64,000 bases of DNA from Nakamurella endophytica (GTDB taxonomy: Bacteria; Actinomycetota; Actinomycetes; Mycobacteriales; Nakamurellaceae), in the NCBI RefSeq assembly GCF_014646215.1, contig NZ_BMNA01000006.1:103352-167351 (forward strand). The letters are read 5' to 3'. Below the pieces are notes generated by a model. It ran no database searches, was not told the origin of the DNA, and saw nothing but the letters and a program-made list of their open reading frames with translations. A program made the position numbers and the translations under genes. Shown here piece by piece: positions 43,915-53,559 of this stretch. Numbering within the stretch: the stretch's first letter is position 1; each line of letters begins with the position of its first letter.

Positions 43915-44898
43915 TCAGCCGCCCAGCAGCGACCGGAACAGCGCCGGGTCGATGTTGCCGCCGGAGAGGACCGCGACGGTGGTGCCGCTGGGCAGCCGGT
44001 CGGCGTGGTGCAGGTACCCGGCCAGGGCCACGGCCCCGGACGGTTCCGCCACCAGCCGCGCCTCCAGCGCCAGACGCCTGGTGGCATCGGCGATCTCGTC
44101 CTCGGTGACGGTGATGATGTCGTGCACCTGGGTCCGGATGTGCTCCCACGGGACGACGCCGACGCTGTCGACGCGGAGCCCGTCGGCCATGGTGCGGGCG
44201 GTGTCGGCCGACGCCCAGGCGCGGCGCTCGCCGGCCCGGAACGACTCCGCCGCGTCGCCGGCCAGCTCCGGTTCCACCCCGACGACCTTGGTCCCCGGCA
44301 GCAGCGCGGTGACCGCCGCGGCGATGCCGGCGAGCAGGCCGCCGCCGGACACCGGCACCAGCACCGTGTCGACACCACCGACCCCGGCGGAGTCCTCGGC
44401 GATCTCGAGCCCGACGGTGCCCTGGCCGCTGACCACGTCACGGTCGTCGAACGGCGGGACCATGGCCTTGCCGGTGGTGGCGGCGAGTTCGGCCGGGCGG
44501 CTGAACCGCTGCGCGAGCGGGACCAGCTCGACCGTCGCGCCCAGGGCCCGGGTGGCGGCCACCTTGCGTTCCGGCGCGCTGTCCGGGATGACGATGTGGG
44601 CGTCGACGCCGAAGAGCCGCGCCGCGTACGCCACCGCCTGCGCGTGGTTGCCCGAGGAGTGCGCGAGGATCCCGCGGGCCCGCACCTCGGGATCCATCCG
44701 GGAGACGGCGGTCAGCGCGCCGCGGATCTTGAAGGCGCCGATCGGCTGCAGGTTCTCGGGCTTGAGCCACAGACCCGGCCACGGCGAGGGCAGCAGCGGC
44801 GTCCGGACGGCATGTCCGGCGATCCGGGTGGCGGCGTCCCGGATCTCGTCCAGCGTCACCAGGGCAGGAGCGGTGGTCGCGGTCACCGGAGTCGTCAC
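43915..44898 (-). CDS. Threonine/serine dehydratase (PLP, fold type II)
   Basis: 327 residues. The PLP lysine is in QPIGAFKIRGA near residue 62. SSGNHAQ binds the substrate carboxylate, and the glycine-rich phosphate loop is VPVSGGGLLAGI. The family converts L-threonine to 2-oxobutanoate and ammonia, or serine to pyruvate. It lacks the C-terminal ACT regulatory domain of biosynthetic IlvA, so it resembles the catabolic or racemase-like group. The GTG at 44898 is the likely start. It may share a transcript with asparaginase. Confidence 0.9.
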   Translation of the reverse strand: MTTPVTATTAPALVTLDEIRDAATRIAGHAVRTPLLPSPWPGLWLKPENLQPIGAFKIRGALTAVSRMDPEVRARGILAHSSGNHAQAVAYAARLFGVDAHIVIPDSAPERKVAATRALGATVELVPLAQRFSRPAELAATTGKAMVPPFDDRDVVSGQGTVGLEIAEDSAGVGGVDTVLVPVSGGGLLAGIAAAVTALLPGTKVVGVEPELAGDAAESFRAGERRAWASADTARTMADGLRVDSVGVVPWEHIRTQVHDIITVTEDEIADATRRLALEARLVAEPSGAVALAGYLHHADRLPSGTTVAVLSGGNIDPALFRSLLGG

Positions 44899-44995
44899 GG
44901 CCCCGACTGTAGCCAGCCCTGCCGGGGTGGCGCGGCCGCCGGCGGGACCGGTCCGCACCGGATCTCCCCGGGCCGTCCCCGGTGCCACGCGGCCG

Positions 44996-46114
44996 TCAGC
45001 GCCGGCGCAGGTCCGCCCACTGCCGGCGGTCCACCGCGGACAGTGGGGTGGCGACCTCGGCGGCGTCGTCGTCGGGATCGACGGCGGCGTCGACGCCGTC
45101 GGCCAGCAGCGGAGCGCCGGCCGCGACGCCGCGCTTGACCAGGGCCAGCGCCACCGGCCCGAGCTCGTGGTGCTGCGCCACGGTGCCGACCCGGCCGACC
45201 GGGCGGCCCTCGGCGGACAGCACCGTGCTGCCGGTCTCCGGCAGCCGGTCGACCGACCCGTCCAGGTGCAGCAGCACCAGCCGCCGCGGCGGTCGCCCGA
45301 CGTTGAGCACCCGCGCCACGGTCTCCTGGCCGGGGTAGCAGCCCTTGTGCAGGTGCACGGCGTCGTCGAGCCAGGACAGCTCGTTGGGAATGGTGCGGTC
45401 GTCGGTGTCGACGCCCCAACGTGGGATGCGGGCCGCGGCGCGCACCGCCGACCACGCCCAGGACCCGGCGGCCCTGGCGCCGGCGGACAGCAGCCGCGTG
45501 GCGACGGCGCCGAGCTCGGCCCGCGGCACCAGCAGGTCGACGGCGCCGGCCTCGCGGCCGACCGGCCCCCGGGCCGTCCCGCCACCGGCCAGCGCCACGG
45601 CCGTCCCGGTTGCCGGTGCCTGCTCGACCAGGCCGGCGGCGACCGCCACCGACGCGGCCTCGGGTCCGACGACGCGCAGCTGCGCCCACTCGGCGCCGGC
45701 CGGGTGGACCTGCACGTCGGACCAGAAGACCATCCGCTGCAGGTGGTCCAGCAGCGCCGGGACGGTGGCGGCCTCGGTGTCGAGCCACGTCGTGCCGTCC
45801 AGGTCGGTGACCCCCAGGTGGTGCAGGACGTGTCCCTGCGGCGACAGCAGCAACGCCTGGGTCGTGCCGCCGTCCGGCAGCTCGCCCAGCTCCTGGGAGG
45901 CGAGGGTGTGCAGCCAGCGCAGCCGGTCGGGGCCGGTGATCCGGACGAGCCCGCGGTGCGACAGGTCCACCAGCGCCGCCCGTTCCTCGGCGGCGCGCTG
46001 CTCCCGCATCGGGTCGCCGTAGTGCCAGGCCACCCCGGCGTCGGGCCGGTCCGCGGCGACCGCGCCGGGCAGGCCGAGCAGGGGGGAGGTCGGCGGCACG
46101 TCGGAACCGGTCAC
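44996..46114 (-). CDS. ygfZ: Folate-binding YgfZ/GcvT-like protein
   Basis: 372 residues. The diagnostic motif [13 protein letters not shown] lies near residue 268, and the N-terminal region [27 protein letters not shown] is typical of the GcvT fold. YgfZ proteins use tetrahydrofolate and help iron-sulfur cluster assembly or repair. The GTG start at 46114 faces coaA across 197 bp, so these are divergent genes. Confidence 0.9.
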   Translation of the reverse strand: MTGSDVPPTSPLLGLPGAVAADRPDAGVAWHYGDPMREQRAAEERAALVDLSHRGLVRITGPDRLRWLHTLASQELGELPDGGTTQALLLSPQGHVLHHLGVTDLDGTTWLDTEAATVPALLDHLQRMVFWSDVQVHPAGAEWAQLRVVGPEAASVAVAAGLVEQAPATGTAVALAGGGTARGPVGREAGAVDLLVPRAELGAVATRLLSAGARAAGSWAWSAVRAAARIPRWGVDTDDRTIPNELSWLDDAVHLHKGCYPGQETVARVLNVGRPPRRLVLLHLDGSVDRLPETGSTVLSAEGRPVGRVGTVAQHHELGPVALALVKRGVAAGAPLLADGVDAAVDPDDDAAEVATPLSAVDRRQWADLRRR

Positions 46115-46311
46115 GGCCCCATGCTAGGCGCGCCGGCGACGGTGACGGCCGGTCGCGCGGGCCGTGCCCGGAGCCGGCGGGCACCGCGCTCGCACCCGGC
46201 GCCGACCGTGCGTGGCGCGACCCGTCGGGGCCGCCGCGCGGCTGTGATCCCAGCCACCGGACCGGCCGCCGGAGCGGCCGTCGCGGCCGGTGGCGGGCAG
46301 ACTTGGCGCTC

Positions 46312-47343
46312 ATGGCACGCGAGGACGCAGGGCCGCTGCTCGACCGGGTCGCCGCGTTGATCGAGCCGGGCGGCGACACCGGCGGCGACGGCCCGCGCGG
46401 TGCGCGCCGGGCCGGGGTCACCCCGTGGGTCGAGCTGGCGCGGGACGAGTGGGCGGCACTGGCGCAGTCGACGCCGCTGCCGCTGACCGGCGACGAGCTG
46501 GCCCGGCTGGCCGGGCTCGAGGACCCGATCGACCTGGCCGAGGTGGAGACGGTCTACCTGCCGCTGTCCCGGCTGCTCAACCTGTACGTCGCCGGGACCG
46601 GCGCGCTGCACCGGGTGACCAGCACCTTCCTCGGCGAGCGGTCGGCGCGCACCCCGTTCGTCATCGGCGTCGCCGGGTCGGTGGCGGTCGGCAAGTCGAC
46701 GACCGCCCGGGTGCTGCGCGAACTGCTCGCCCGCTGGCCCGACACCCCCAAGGTCGAGCTGGTCACCACGGACGGTTTCCTGTTCCCCAACTCCGTCCTC
46801 GAGCAGCGGGATCTGATGGGCCGTAAGGGGTTTCCCGAGTCCTACGACCGGCGCGCGCTGCTGGAGTTCGTCGCCGCGGTCAAGTCCGGCGCGCCCGAGG
46901 TGCGGGCCCCCAAGTACGACCACCTGACGTACGACATCCTCCCGGACGAGCAGGTCGTGGTGCACCGCCCGGACGTCCTGATCATCGAGGGGCTGAACGT
47001 GCTGCAGCCCGCCCGGCCCGGGACGGACGCCAGTGCGCTCGCGGTGAGCGACTTCTTCGACTTCTCGATCTACGTCGACGCCGACACCGCCGACATCCGC
47101 CAGTGGTTCGTCGAGCGGTTCCTGCGGCTGCGGCAGACCGCGTTCGCCGACCCTGACTCGTTCTTCAGCCGGTTCGCCGCCGTGCCCGACGATCAGGCCG
47201 TCGAGCTGGCCATCGGCTTCTGGTCGGCGATCAACGAGGTCAACCTCGTGGAGAACATCCTGCCGACCCGGGGCCGGGCCAACCTGGTGCTGACCAAGGG
47301 GCCGGACCACAGCGTGCAGCGGGTCCGGCTCCGCAAGCTGTGA
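46312..47343 (+). CDS. coaA: Type I pantothenate kinase
   Basis: 343 residues. The P-loop is [18 protein letters not shown] near residue 115-132, followed by [24 protein letters not shown] and HLTYDIL motifs follow, and [11 protein letters not shown] sits at the Walker B position, all typical of prokaryotic type I PanK. It phosphorylates pantothenate, the first step of coenzyme A synthesis. The ATG at 46312 is preferred to a TTG at 46303. A PabC-like gene follows on the same strand. Confidence 0.96.
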   Translation: MAREDAGPLLDRVAALIEPGGDTGGDGPRGARRAGVTPWVELARDEWAALAQSTPLPLTGDELARLAGLEDPIDLAEVETVYLPLSRLLNLYVAGTGALHRVTSTFLGERSARTPFVIGVAGSVAVGKSTTARVLRELLARWPDTPKVELVTTDGFLFPNSVLEQRDLMGRKGFPESYDRRALLEFVAAVKSGAPEVRAPKYDHLTYDILPDEQVVVHRPDVLIIEGLNVLQPARPGTDASALAVSDFFDFSIYVDADTADIRQWFVERFLRLRQTAFADPDSFFSRFAAVPDDQAVELAIGFWSAINEVNLVENILPTRGRANLVLTKGPDHSVQRVRLRKL

Positions 47344-47414
47344 CCGGCGCGCCGGCCGGCGGCGCCGGTCCGCGCGGGCCGGTCGCGCCGCCGGGGCTGG
47401 CATACGCTCCGCCG

Positions 47415-48272
47415 GTGACCGGTACCTCGCTGGTGGCCCTGCTCGACGGGCGGTTGCTCCCCGCCACCGAACCCCTGCTGCGCCCCGACGACGCGGGGGT
47501 GGTCCGCGGCGACGGCGTCTTCGAGACGACGCTGGCCGTCGACGGCGAGCCCCGTGACCTCTCGGAGCACCTGGACCGGTTGGGCCGGTCCGCGGCCGCG
47601 CTCGAGGTCGACATCCCGGATCGAACGGAGTGGTCGCGGGGCGTCGACGCGGTCCTCGCCGACCGGCCGGCGGGGCAGTGGTCGGTGCGGCTGACCGCCA
47701 CCCGCGGACCCGACGACGGCCCCGCCACCTGCTTCGTGGTCCGCAGCCCGGTCGGTCCGCGGCTGCTCGCCCAGCGGCAGGGGATCGGGGTGCTCGCCCT
47801 GGACCGCGGGTTCGACGGCCCCGCGGTGGCCCGGGCGCCCTGGCTGCTGGCCGGGGCGAAGACGCTGTCCTACGCGACCAACATGGCCGCGCTGCGCTGG
47901 GCCGCCGCGCACGGCGCCGACGACGTGGTGTTCGTCGGGACGGACGGGACGCTGCTGGAGGCGCCGACCGCGACCGTCGTGCTGGCCCGCGGCCGGTCGC
48001 TGGTGACACCGCCGCCCGAGGGCATCCTCGCCGGCATCACCGCCGAGCGGCTGTTCGCGGCCGCGGCGGCGGCCGGCTGGGCGATCGCCCGCGAGCGGGT
48101 GACCGTCGCCGACCTGTTCGCCGCCGACGCGGTGTGGCTCACCTCGAGCGTGCGGCTGCTGGCCCCCGTCACCACGGTCGACGGCCGCGCGCTGCCCGCC
48201 GGCCGCCGCGCTGGTCTGACCGGGGAGCTGGCCGCGCTGCTCGACATGCCCGCGCCGGCCGCCGTGGGCTGA
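47415..48272 (+). CDS. pabC: Class IV PLP aminotransferase, probably 4-amino-4-deoxychorismate lyase
   Basis: 285 residues from a GTG at 47415. Motifs of the PLP fold-type IV family include RGDGVFETTLAVDG, the PLP Lys in LLAGAKTLSYATNMAALRWA, and GTDGTLLEAPTATVVLARG. The length and YATNMAALR-type stretch fit PabC, which makes 4-aminobenzoate for folate, but branched-chain aminotransferase-like enzymes are similar. The alternative GTG at 47340 overlaps the coaA stop by 4 bp. The CATACGCT stretch 13 bases before 47415 could be a -10 for a leaderless message. Folate use by nearby YgfZ is suggestive only. Confidence 0.75.
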   Translation: MTGTSLVALLDGRLLPATEPLLRPDDAGVVRGDGVFETTLAVDGEPRDLSEHLDRLGRSAAALEVDIPDRTEWSRGVDAVLADRPAGQWSVRLTATRGPDDGPATCFVVRSPVGPRLLAQRQGIGVLALDRGFDGPAVARAPWLLAGAKTLSYATNMAALRWAAAHGADDVVFVGTDGTLLEAPTATVVLARGRSLVTPPPEGILAGITAERLFAAAAAAGWAIARERVTVADLFAADAVWLTSSVRLLAPVTTVDGRALPAGRRAGLTGELAALLDMPAPAAVG

Positions 48273-48331
48273 CGGCGCACCGCCCGGTCCGTCCGGGGCG
48301 GCGTCGCACCGCGGCCCGCGGTGCCGGGCCG

Positions 48332-49225
48332 TCAGCCCTTGACGGCCCCGGCGCCCGCCCCCCGGACGAAGTACCGCTGGAACACGAAGAACACGACGGC
48401 GACCGGGATGGTCATCAGCAGCGCGGCCGCCATCTTGAGCGGGAACTGGTTGCCGCTGCCGAGCGACCCGGACGCCAGCGTGGCGACGCCCTTGGTCAGG
48501 GTGTTCAGCTTGGGGTCCTGCGCCGCCACGATGTAGTGCGGCAGCTCGTTCCACGACGCCTGGAACGACAGGATGGTCAGGGTGATCACGGCCGGGCGGG
48601 CCATCGGCAGCACCACCGACCAGAACGTCTTGAAGATCGAGGCGCCGTCGATGCGGGCGGCCTCCTCCACCTCGACCGGGATGTTGACGAAGAACTGCCG
48701 CATGATGAACACCCCGGCGGCGTCCGAGAGCAGCGGCACGATCAGCGCCCAGTAGGTGTTGTACATGTGCAGCTGCACCAGCACCAGGTACTTGGGGATC
48801 AGCAGCACCACGCCGGGCACCGCCATGACGGCGATCAGGGCACCGGAGATGGCCGTCCGGCCGCGGAAGTGCAGGCGTGCCAGCGCGTATCCGGCGAGCG
48901 AGTCCAGGAAGACCCGCCCGATCGTCACGAAGAACGTGACGAACACGGAATTGAAGAACCAGCGCGGGAAGTCGGCCTGCCCGAGCTGCCGGAAGGCCTC
49001 CAGCGTCCAGGTGCCGGGGATCGGGTTGAGCGGCGATCCGGTGGCGTCCGGCTCGGTCTTGAACGAGGTCCCGATCTGGATCAGGAACGGGTAGATGTAG
49101 ATCAGCGCGAAGAAGATCAGCACCAGGTACGCCAGCCAGCCGAACCGGGACCGCCGGGTGTGCAGCGGCGCCGGCAGCGCCTCGGTCGGGCCGGCGGAGC
49201 GGCGGCCGGCCAGGGTGGTGGTCAC
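48332..49225 (-). CDS. Sugar ABC transporter permease (MalG type)
   Basis: 297 residues with six membrane helices. The EAA loop is VEVEEAARIDGASIFKTFWSVVLPMARPA, in the usual position for contact with the ATPase. NSVFVTFFVTIGRVFLDSLAGYALARLHF is typical of MalG-type permeases. No ATPase gene is in this operon; a shared MsiK-like ATPase is usual in actinobacteria. The GTG start overlaps the other permease stop by 4 bp (GTGA). Confidence 0.92.
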   Translation of the reverse strand: MTTTLAGRRSAGPTEALPAPLHTRRSRFGWLAYLVLIFFALIYIYPFLIQIGTSFKTEPDATGSPLNPIPGTWTLEAFRQLGQADFPRWFFNSVFVTFFVTIGRVFLDSLAGYALARLHFRGRTAISGALIAVMAVPGVVLLIPKYLVLVQLHMYNTYWALIVPLLSDAAGVFIMRQFFVNIPVEVEEAARIDGASIFKTFWSVVLPMARPAVITLTILSFQASWNELPHYIVAAQDPKLNTLTKGVATLASGSLGSGNQFPLKMAAALLMTIPVAVVFFVFQRYFVRGAGAGAVKG

Positions 49226-50373
49226 TTGCCCTCCCAGGAGGCGAAGCGGCGGCGGCGCGGCAGGGTCTTCCGCTCGCGCATGACGAACCGCTGGATCAGG
49301 CTGAAGACGACGATGATGGCGAACAGGATGAACGCGATCGCCGCGCCCTGTCCCCACTTCCCGTCGGTGAACGAGGTCCGGTACGACAGGAACGCCGGGG
49401 TCAGCGTGGTGTTCGAGGGCTGGCCCTGCGACATGATGTAGATCGCGTCGAACACCTGCCAGGTGCCGATCAGCCCCAGCGTGACTACCAGGTACAGCGT
49501 CGGCTTGAGCTGCGGCAGGATCACCTTGCGGAAGGTCTGCCAGCCGGAGGCGCCGTCGACGGCGGCCGCCTCCTCGATGTCGGCCGGGATGTCCTGGAGC
49601 GCGGCCAGGAACATGAGCATGAAAGTGCCGCCGGTGGTCCACACGGCGAGCACGATGATCGCGCACATGGCGATGGACGGACCCGAGAGCCACTGCCACC
49701 AGGACAGTCCCAGGAACCGGTGCGCCGACAGCCAGGACGGCGGGTTGTCGGTGTCGACGCCGAGCGCGCCGAGCAGCAGCTGCAGCACGCCGCGCGGGTC
49801 GGCGAACCAGTTGGGGCCGCGGACGCCGAACCACTGCAGCACCGCGTTCACCACGCCGCTGGCGTTGAACAGGAACAGGAACACGATGGCGATCGCCACC
49901 GAGCTGGTCACCGACGGGAAGTAGAACGCCGTCCGGAAGAAGCCCTTGCCGCGCAGCCGCCGCCGGTTGAGCACCAGCGCGAGCCCCAGCGCCAGGATGG
50001 TCTGCAGCGGCACCACGAGGATGACGTAGTAGAGGTTGTTGCGCAGCGACGTGGCCAGGTTCCGTTGCGCCAGACCGGACTTCCCCAGCAGGGCGTCGTA
50101 GTTGTCCATCCCGACGAAGTGGGCGCCGAGCGGCGACCCCTTGCCGGTCCAGTCGGACAGCGACACCCACAGCGCGGCGAACACCGGGAGCAGCAGGAAC
50201 AGGCCGATGATCACGATCGTCGGGGTGACGAACAGCCAGCCGGCAGCACCTTCACGCCCGCGGATGCCCGGTCCCTTGCTGCGGCCGCGACGGGGCGGGC
50301 GGGCCGGGGCGTCGAGGGACGCGGCCTGCCCGAGGGTCTGCTCGAGACCCGGCTGGCCCGAAAAGGTCGTCAT
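49222..50373 (-). CDS. Sugar ABC transporter permease (MalF type)
   Basis: 383 residues. After a ~45-residue polar start it has seven or more membrane helices. The EAA loop is IPADIEEAAAVDGASGWQTFRKVILPQLKP. A longer-than-usual periplasmic segment between helices 3 and 4 (SGVVNAVLQWFGVRGPNWFADPRGVLQLLLGALGVDTDNPPSWLSAHRFLGLSWWQWLSGPS) is notable. It forms a channel with the downstream MalG-type subunit. A 241-bp gap separates it from the upstream binding protein gene and holds a 12-bp tandem repeat. Confidence 0.92.
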   Translation of the reverse strand: MTTFSGQPGLEQTLGQAASLDAPARPPRRGRSKGPGIRGREGAAGWLFVTPTIVIIGLFLLLPVFAALWVSLSDWTGKGSPLGAHFVGMDNYDALLGKSGLAQRNLATSLRNNLYYVILVVPLQTILALGLALVLNRRRLRGKGFFRTAFYFPSVTSSVAIAIVFLFLFNASGVVNAVLQWFGVRGPNWFADPRGVLQLLLGALGVDTDNPPSWLSAHRFLGLSWWQWLSGPSIAMCAIIVLAVWTTGGTFMLMFLAALQDIPADIEEAAAVDGASGWQTFRKVILPQLKPTLYLVVTLGLIGTWQVFDAIYIMSQGQPSNTTLTPAFLSYRTSFTDGKWGQGAAIAFILFAIIVVFSLIQRFVMRERKTLPRRRRFASWEGK

Positions 50374-50390
50374 GGCGCGCTCCGATGGCG

Positions 50391-50426
50391 GTGTCCGTGG
50401 GGGTGTCCGTGGGGGTGTCCGTGGGG
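50391..50426 (+). repeat. 12-bp tandem repeat (three exact copies plus a degenerate fourth)
   Basis: GTGTCCGTGGGG occurs three times perfectly at 50391-50402, 50403-50414 and 50415-50426, with a similar ATGCCCGTGGAC following. It lies 17 bases upstream of the MalF-type permease start on the opposite strand, so on the message it reads CCCCACGGACAC. It is outside any gene and could tune expression of the permeases relative to the binding protein. Confidence 0.9.
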
Positions 50427-50614
50427 ATGCCCGTGGACATGTCACTGCAGGGATCGGCGGTGGGCGGGGCCGCTGCCCACGTGGTGCCGGTGCCGCCCGG
50501 CCGGGCGTCGGCCGGACGGCACCGGGGCTGGTGGGTGGCCACCGGGGCGGCCGTCCCGCACCGCGCGAGTGCGGAGCGGGACGGCCGGCCGGCGAACCGG
50601 TGGGTGCGGTGCGG

Positions 50615-52006
50615 TCAGCCGCCGAGCGCGCTGGACAGGTTGTCCTGGACCGAGTCGAGGATCTCCTTGGGATCCGCGGTGGCCAGCGACTGCAGCTGCG
50701 AGTTGAAGTCGTCGAGCACGTCGGTGATGCCCGGCGCCGAGACGACGCCCTTGGCGTAGGCGACGCCGTTGACGAACGGCTGGTTGGCCGGGAAGGCCTT
50801 GAGGTACTGGGCCTGCGCCGACTGCACGGACGGGATGACGCCGAACGCCTTGGCGAACTCGAGCTGCTGCGGCGTGGACGTCAGGTACTCCACGAGCGCC
50901 TTGGCCTGGTCGGGGCTCTTGGTGGTGGCGGAGATGCCCCAGCAGTTGGTGAAGGACAGCGTGCCCTTGGTGCCGGTCGGGCCGGCCGGCAGCTCGGCCA
51001 CCGTGTACTTGACGTTCGGGTAGTCGGCCTTGAGCGAACCGAGCAGCCAGTTGCCCTCGATGGTCATCGCGGCCTGCTGCTTGCCGAACGCCTCACCGGC
51101 CCACGACGCACCCAGGTCCTTGGGGAACTTCAGCGCGCCCTCGGTGACCAGCTTCTTGACGAAGGTCAGCGCCTGCACGTTCTGCTCGCTGTTGGCGGTC
51201 GGCTTGCCCTGGTCGTCGACCAGGTAGGAGCCGTTCTGCACCAGGAACGCGTCCATCCGGTCGCGCTCGGGCGAGACGGACAGGCCGGCGACGTTGCCCT
51301 GGGTCAGCTTCTTGGCGACGGTCTCCAGCTGGTCCCAGTTCTTCGGGACGTCCGCGTCGGTCAGGCCGGCCTTGGCCCACAGGTCCTTGTTGATGAACAG
51401 GGCCAGCGTCGAGAAGTCCTTGGGCGCGCAGTAGAACTTGCCGTCGTAGGTGAAGGACTGCTTGAGCGCCGGGTAGAAGTCGTTCGCGTTCGACAGCGAG
51501 TCGGCGTAGTCCGCGAGGTTGCCCGCCTTGGCGTAGTTCGGGAACTGGTCCGCCCCGACGTAGAAGACGTCCGGCGCGTTGTTCGACGAGAAGCCCTGCG
51601 CCAGCTGCTGGACCAGGTCCTGCGCCGGGGTGACCGTGACGGTGGACCCGCTCTGCTTGCCCCAGGCGGCGGTGGCCGCGTTCAGGGCGTCGGTCTCGGC
51701 CTTGCCGGACGAGCCGAACAGCAGGGAGAGCTTGGCCGCGGGCAGGTTCGCGGTGCTGCCCGAGCCGCCCGACGTGGCGGCCGACGACCCGGCGGCCGAC
51801 GACCCGGCGGCCGACGACCCGGCGGCGGACGACCCGGCCGCGGACGACCCGGCCGCGCTGGAGGACGACTCGACCGTCGAGGCGGCGGACGAGGACGAGG
51901 ACGAGGAGGACGAGGACGACGACCCGCCGCCGCAGGCGGCGAGCGTCAGCAGCAGGGCGACGCCGGCGGCGCCCCCGCTGATCCGGGTCAGTTTCCGGCG
52001 GTTCAT
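50615..52006 (-). CDS. Sugar ABC transporter solute-binding lipoprotein
   Basis: 463 residues. A signal peptide (RRKLTRISGGAAGVALLLTLAAC) ends in a lipobox with LAAC, so the mature protein is a lipoprotein starting at Cys25. A Ser/Ala/Gly-rich spacer of about 60 residues with five SAAGS blocks follows. The rest is a class-I-like solute-binding protein (LSLLFGSSGKAETDALNAATAAWGKQSGSTVTV, GAPDVFYVGADQFPNYAKAGN-type start and FTNCWGISATTKSPDQAKALVEYL). It captures a sugar, probably an oligo- or maltodextrin-type ligand given the adjacent glucosidase, but the ligand is inferred. LacI is encoded upstream. Confidence 0.92.
   Translation of the reverse strand: MNRRKLTRISGGAAGVALLLTLAACGGGSSSSSSSSSSSSAASTVESSSSAAGSSAAGSSAAGSSAAGSSAAGSSAATSGGSGSTANLPAAKLSLLFGSSGKAETDALNAATAAWGKQSGSTVTVTPAQDLVQQLAQGFSSNNAPDVFYVGADQFPNYAKAGNLADYADSLSNANDFYPALKQSFTYDGKFYCAPKDFSTLALFINKDLWAKAGLTDADVPKNWDQLETVAKKLTQGNVAGLSVSPERDRMDAFLVQNGSYLVDDQGKPTANSEQNVQALTFVKKLVTEGALKFPKDLGASWAGEAFGKQQAAMTIEGNWLLGSLKADYPNVKYTVAELPAGPTGTKGTLSFTNCWGISATTKSPDQAKALVEYLTSTPQQLEFAKAFGVIPSVQSAQAQYLKAFPANQPFVNGVAYAKGVVSAPGITDVLDDFNSQLQSLATADPKEILDSVQDNLSSALGG
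51781..51855 (-). repeat. 15-bp tandem repeats encoding the Ser/Ala spacer
   Basis: Five 15-bp units (CCGACGACCCGGCGG and close variants) run in frame from 51781 to 51855. They encode five SAAGS-type blocks in the linker after the lipoprotein Cys. Copy number change would alter the distance from the membrane without breaking the frame. Confidence 0.9.
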
Positions 52007-52034
52007 CAGATGCGGTTCTCTTTCTCGTGGAGGT

Positions 52035-52056
52035 GGCCGGCGCGGTCGCGCCGGCC
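52035..52056 (-). promoter_or_regulatory. Strong 10-bp hairpin between lacI and the binding-protein gene
   Basis: GGCCGGCGCG (52035-52044) pairs perfectly with CGCGCCGGCC (52047-52056) around a two-base GT centre. It sits in the 73-bp gap between lacI stop and the binding protein start. It could act as partial terminator or as an RNA-stabilising stem that raises binding-protein message relative to lacI. Confidence 0.5.
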
Positions 52057-52079
52057 GGGTGGCGGGCCGGACCGGGAGG

Positions 52080-53171
52080 TCACGGCGGCCCGGAGGACGA
52101 GTCCCGCACCACCAGGCGGGGTGCGAGCAGCAGCCGCTCGGGAGTGTCGGCCCGGCGGGGATCCTCGACCAGCTCGGTGACGAGCCGGGCGCACTCGGAG
52201 GCGACCTCGGACAGCGGCTGGGCCACCGAGGACAGGCCGACCAGGGCGGCGATGTCGGTGTCGTCGAACCCGGTGACGGCGACGTCACGGCCCGCGATCC
52301 GGCCGCGGGCGGTCAGTGCGGAGAGCACGCCCAGTGCCAGCAGGTCCGAGGCGCACACCACGGCGTCCGGCCGGACCGTGTCGAGCAGCGCGTCGGCCGC
52401 CCGCCGCGCCTCCTGCGGGTCGTTGACGCTGCGGCCCGGTTCCGGCGCGGGCAGACCCGCGGCGGCCACGGCGGCGGCCCACCCGGCGAGCCGGTCGTCG
52501 CCCACGGCCGAACCCGCGGGCCAGCCGAGAAAGGCGATCCGGCGACGCCCCGCGCCGACCAGGTGCCGGGTGGCCTCCGCGGTCCCGGCCGCGCCGTCGA
52601 CGTCCACCCACGGGTGGTGGTCCGAGTCGTCCCACGGGCGCCCGAACGTCACGCACGGCAGGCCGGCGCCGGCCAGGTGTGCCGTTCGGCGGTCGCCGGG
52701 GTGGGTGGTGGTCAGCACGACGCCGTCGATGTCCCAGCGGCCGCGGAGCTCGGTGTAGGCGGCGATCTCGGCCTCGTCGTCGCCGGCGGTGTAGAGCATC
52801 ACCCGGTAACCGCGGAGGTCCGCCGCCTCGGTGAGCGCGTGCAGGAACCGGTCGAAGACCTTGTCCCCGGCGGAGAGCTCGACCCGCAGGCCGAGCAGCC
52901 GGGACCGCCGGGTGCGCAGTTGCTGGGCGGCGCGGTGCGGCCGGTACCCCAGCTCGGCGATGGCCGCCGACACCCGCCGCGCCGTCTCCGCGCGCACCAG
53001 GTGCGGGAGGTTCAACACGTTCGAGACGGTCTGCCGGGACACGCCGGCGCGAGCGGCGACGGAGTCGAGCGTGGGCCGCGGGTGGGTGACGTCCGGGCGC
53101 ACGCCGTCCGGCGGTCCGCCGGCGGGGGGACCTGCGGTCCCCGCGTCGACGTCGGGCCGGGCGTCCGTCAC
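52080..53171 (-). CDS. LacI-family transcriptional regulator
   Basis: 363 residues. The N-terminal HTH reads TLDSVAARAGVSRQTVSNVLNLPHLVRAETARRVSAAIAELGYRPHRAAQQL, the classic LacI DNA-binding domain with hinge helix. A periplasmic-binding-protein-like ligand domain follows (DGVVLTTTHPGD, GFDDTDIAALVGLSSVAQPL). The N-terminus before the HTH is an unusual ~45-residue Asp/Pro-rich stretch. The GTG at 53171 follows GAGAGG. It precedes the sugar ABC operon and faces the glucosidase gene across 388 bp, so it probably controls both. Confidence 0.9.
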   Translation of the reverse strand: MTDARPDVDAGTAGPPAGGPPDGVRPDVTHPRPTLDSVAARAGVSRQTVSNVLNLPHLVRAETARRVSAAIAELGYRPHRAAQQLRTRRSRLLGLRVELSAGDKVFDRFLHALTEAADLRGYRVMLYTAGDDEAEIAAYTELRGRWDIDGVVLTTTHPGDRRTAHLAGAGLPCVTFGRPWDDSDHHPWVDVDGAAGTAEATRHLVGAGRRRIAFLGWPAGSAVGDDRLAGWAAAVAAAGLPAPEPGRSVNDPQEARRAADALLDTVRPDAVVCASDLLALGVLSALTARGRIAGRDVAVTGFDDTDIAALVGLSSVAQPLSEVASECARLVTELVEDPRRADTPERLLLAPRLVVRDSSSGPP

Positions 53172-53559
53172 GGGGCCTCTCTTCGTCGAGATCGCAGTCC
53201 AGTCCGGCGGTGTGAGCGGACGGTGCCGCCCACGGCGGGCCCTGCCGGAGGCGGCGCCGGACCCCGGGGCGGATCGCTCCGGCAGCCGGGTGATCGGCTT
53301 GGAACGATCCAATCGTTGGTCGTAGTGTTCTGGCGGTCACCGGGGGCTGTCAAGTGCGCCGCCACGGCCGCGGGTCACGATTGCGCCACGGCGCGACCAG
53401 CCTGCCCGGTCCGGTGGCGACGCGGCCCCGCGCCGGGCCGGCGCCGGGGCAGCCGATCCCGACGGCGCCGATACCGGCGAGAATGGGCGCCCACGATGCG
53501 GCGCCGGGCACGGCAGCGACCCTGCGACGCAGGGCAGGCGACACAGAGAGGGGTTCAGC
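53172..53559. promoter_or_regulatory. Divergent lacI-glucosidase region with a LacI-type operator
   Basis: AACGAT-CCA-ATCGTT (53303-53317) is a perfect 6-bp dyad with a 3-bp centre, sitting near the middle of the gap between lacI and the glucosidase gene. LacI-family operators in actinobacteria often have this form. The stretch 53290-53340 is less GC-rich than its surroundings. Promoters of both genes probably lie here, but no exact hexamers can be assigned. Confidence 0.55.
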
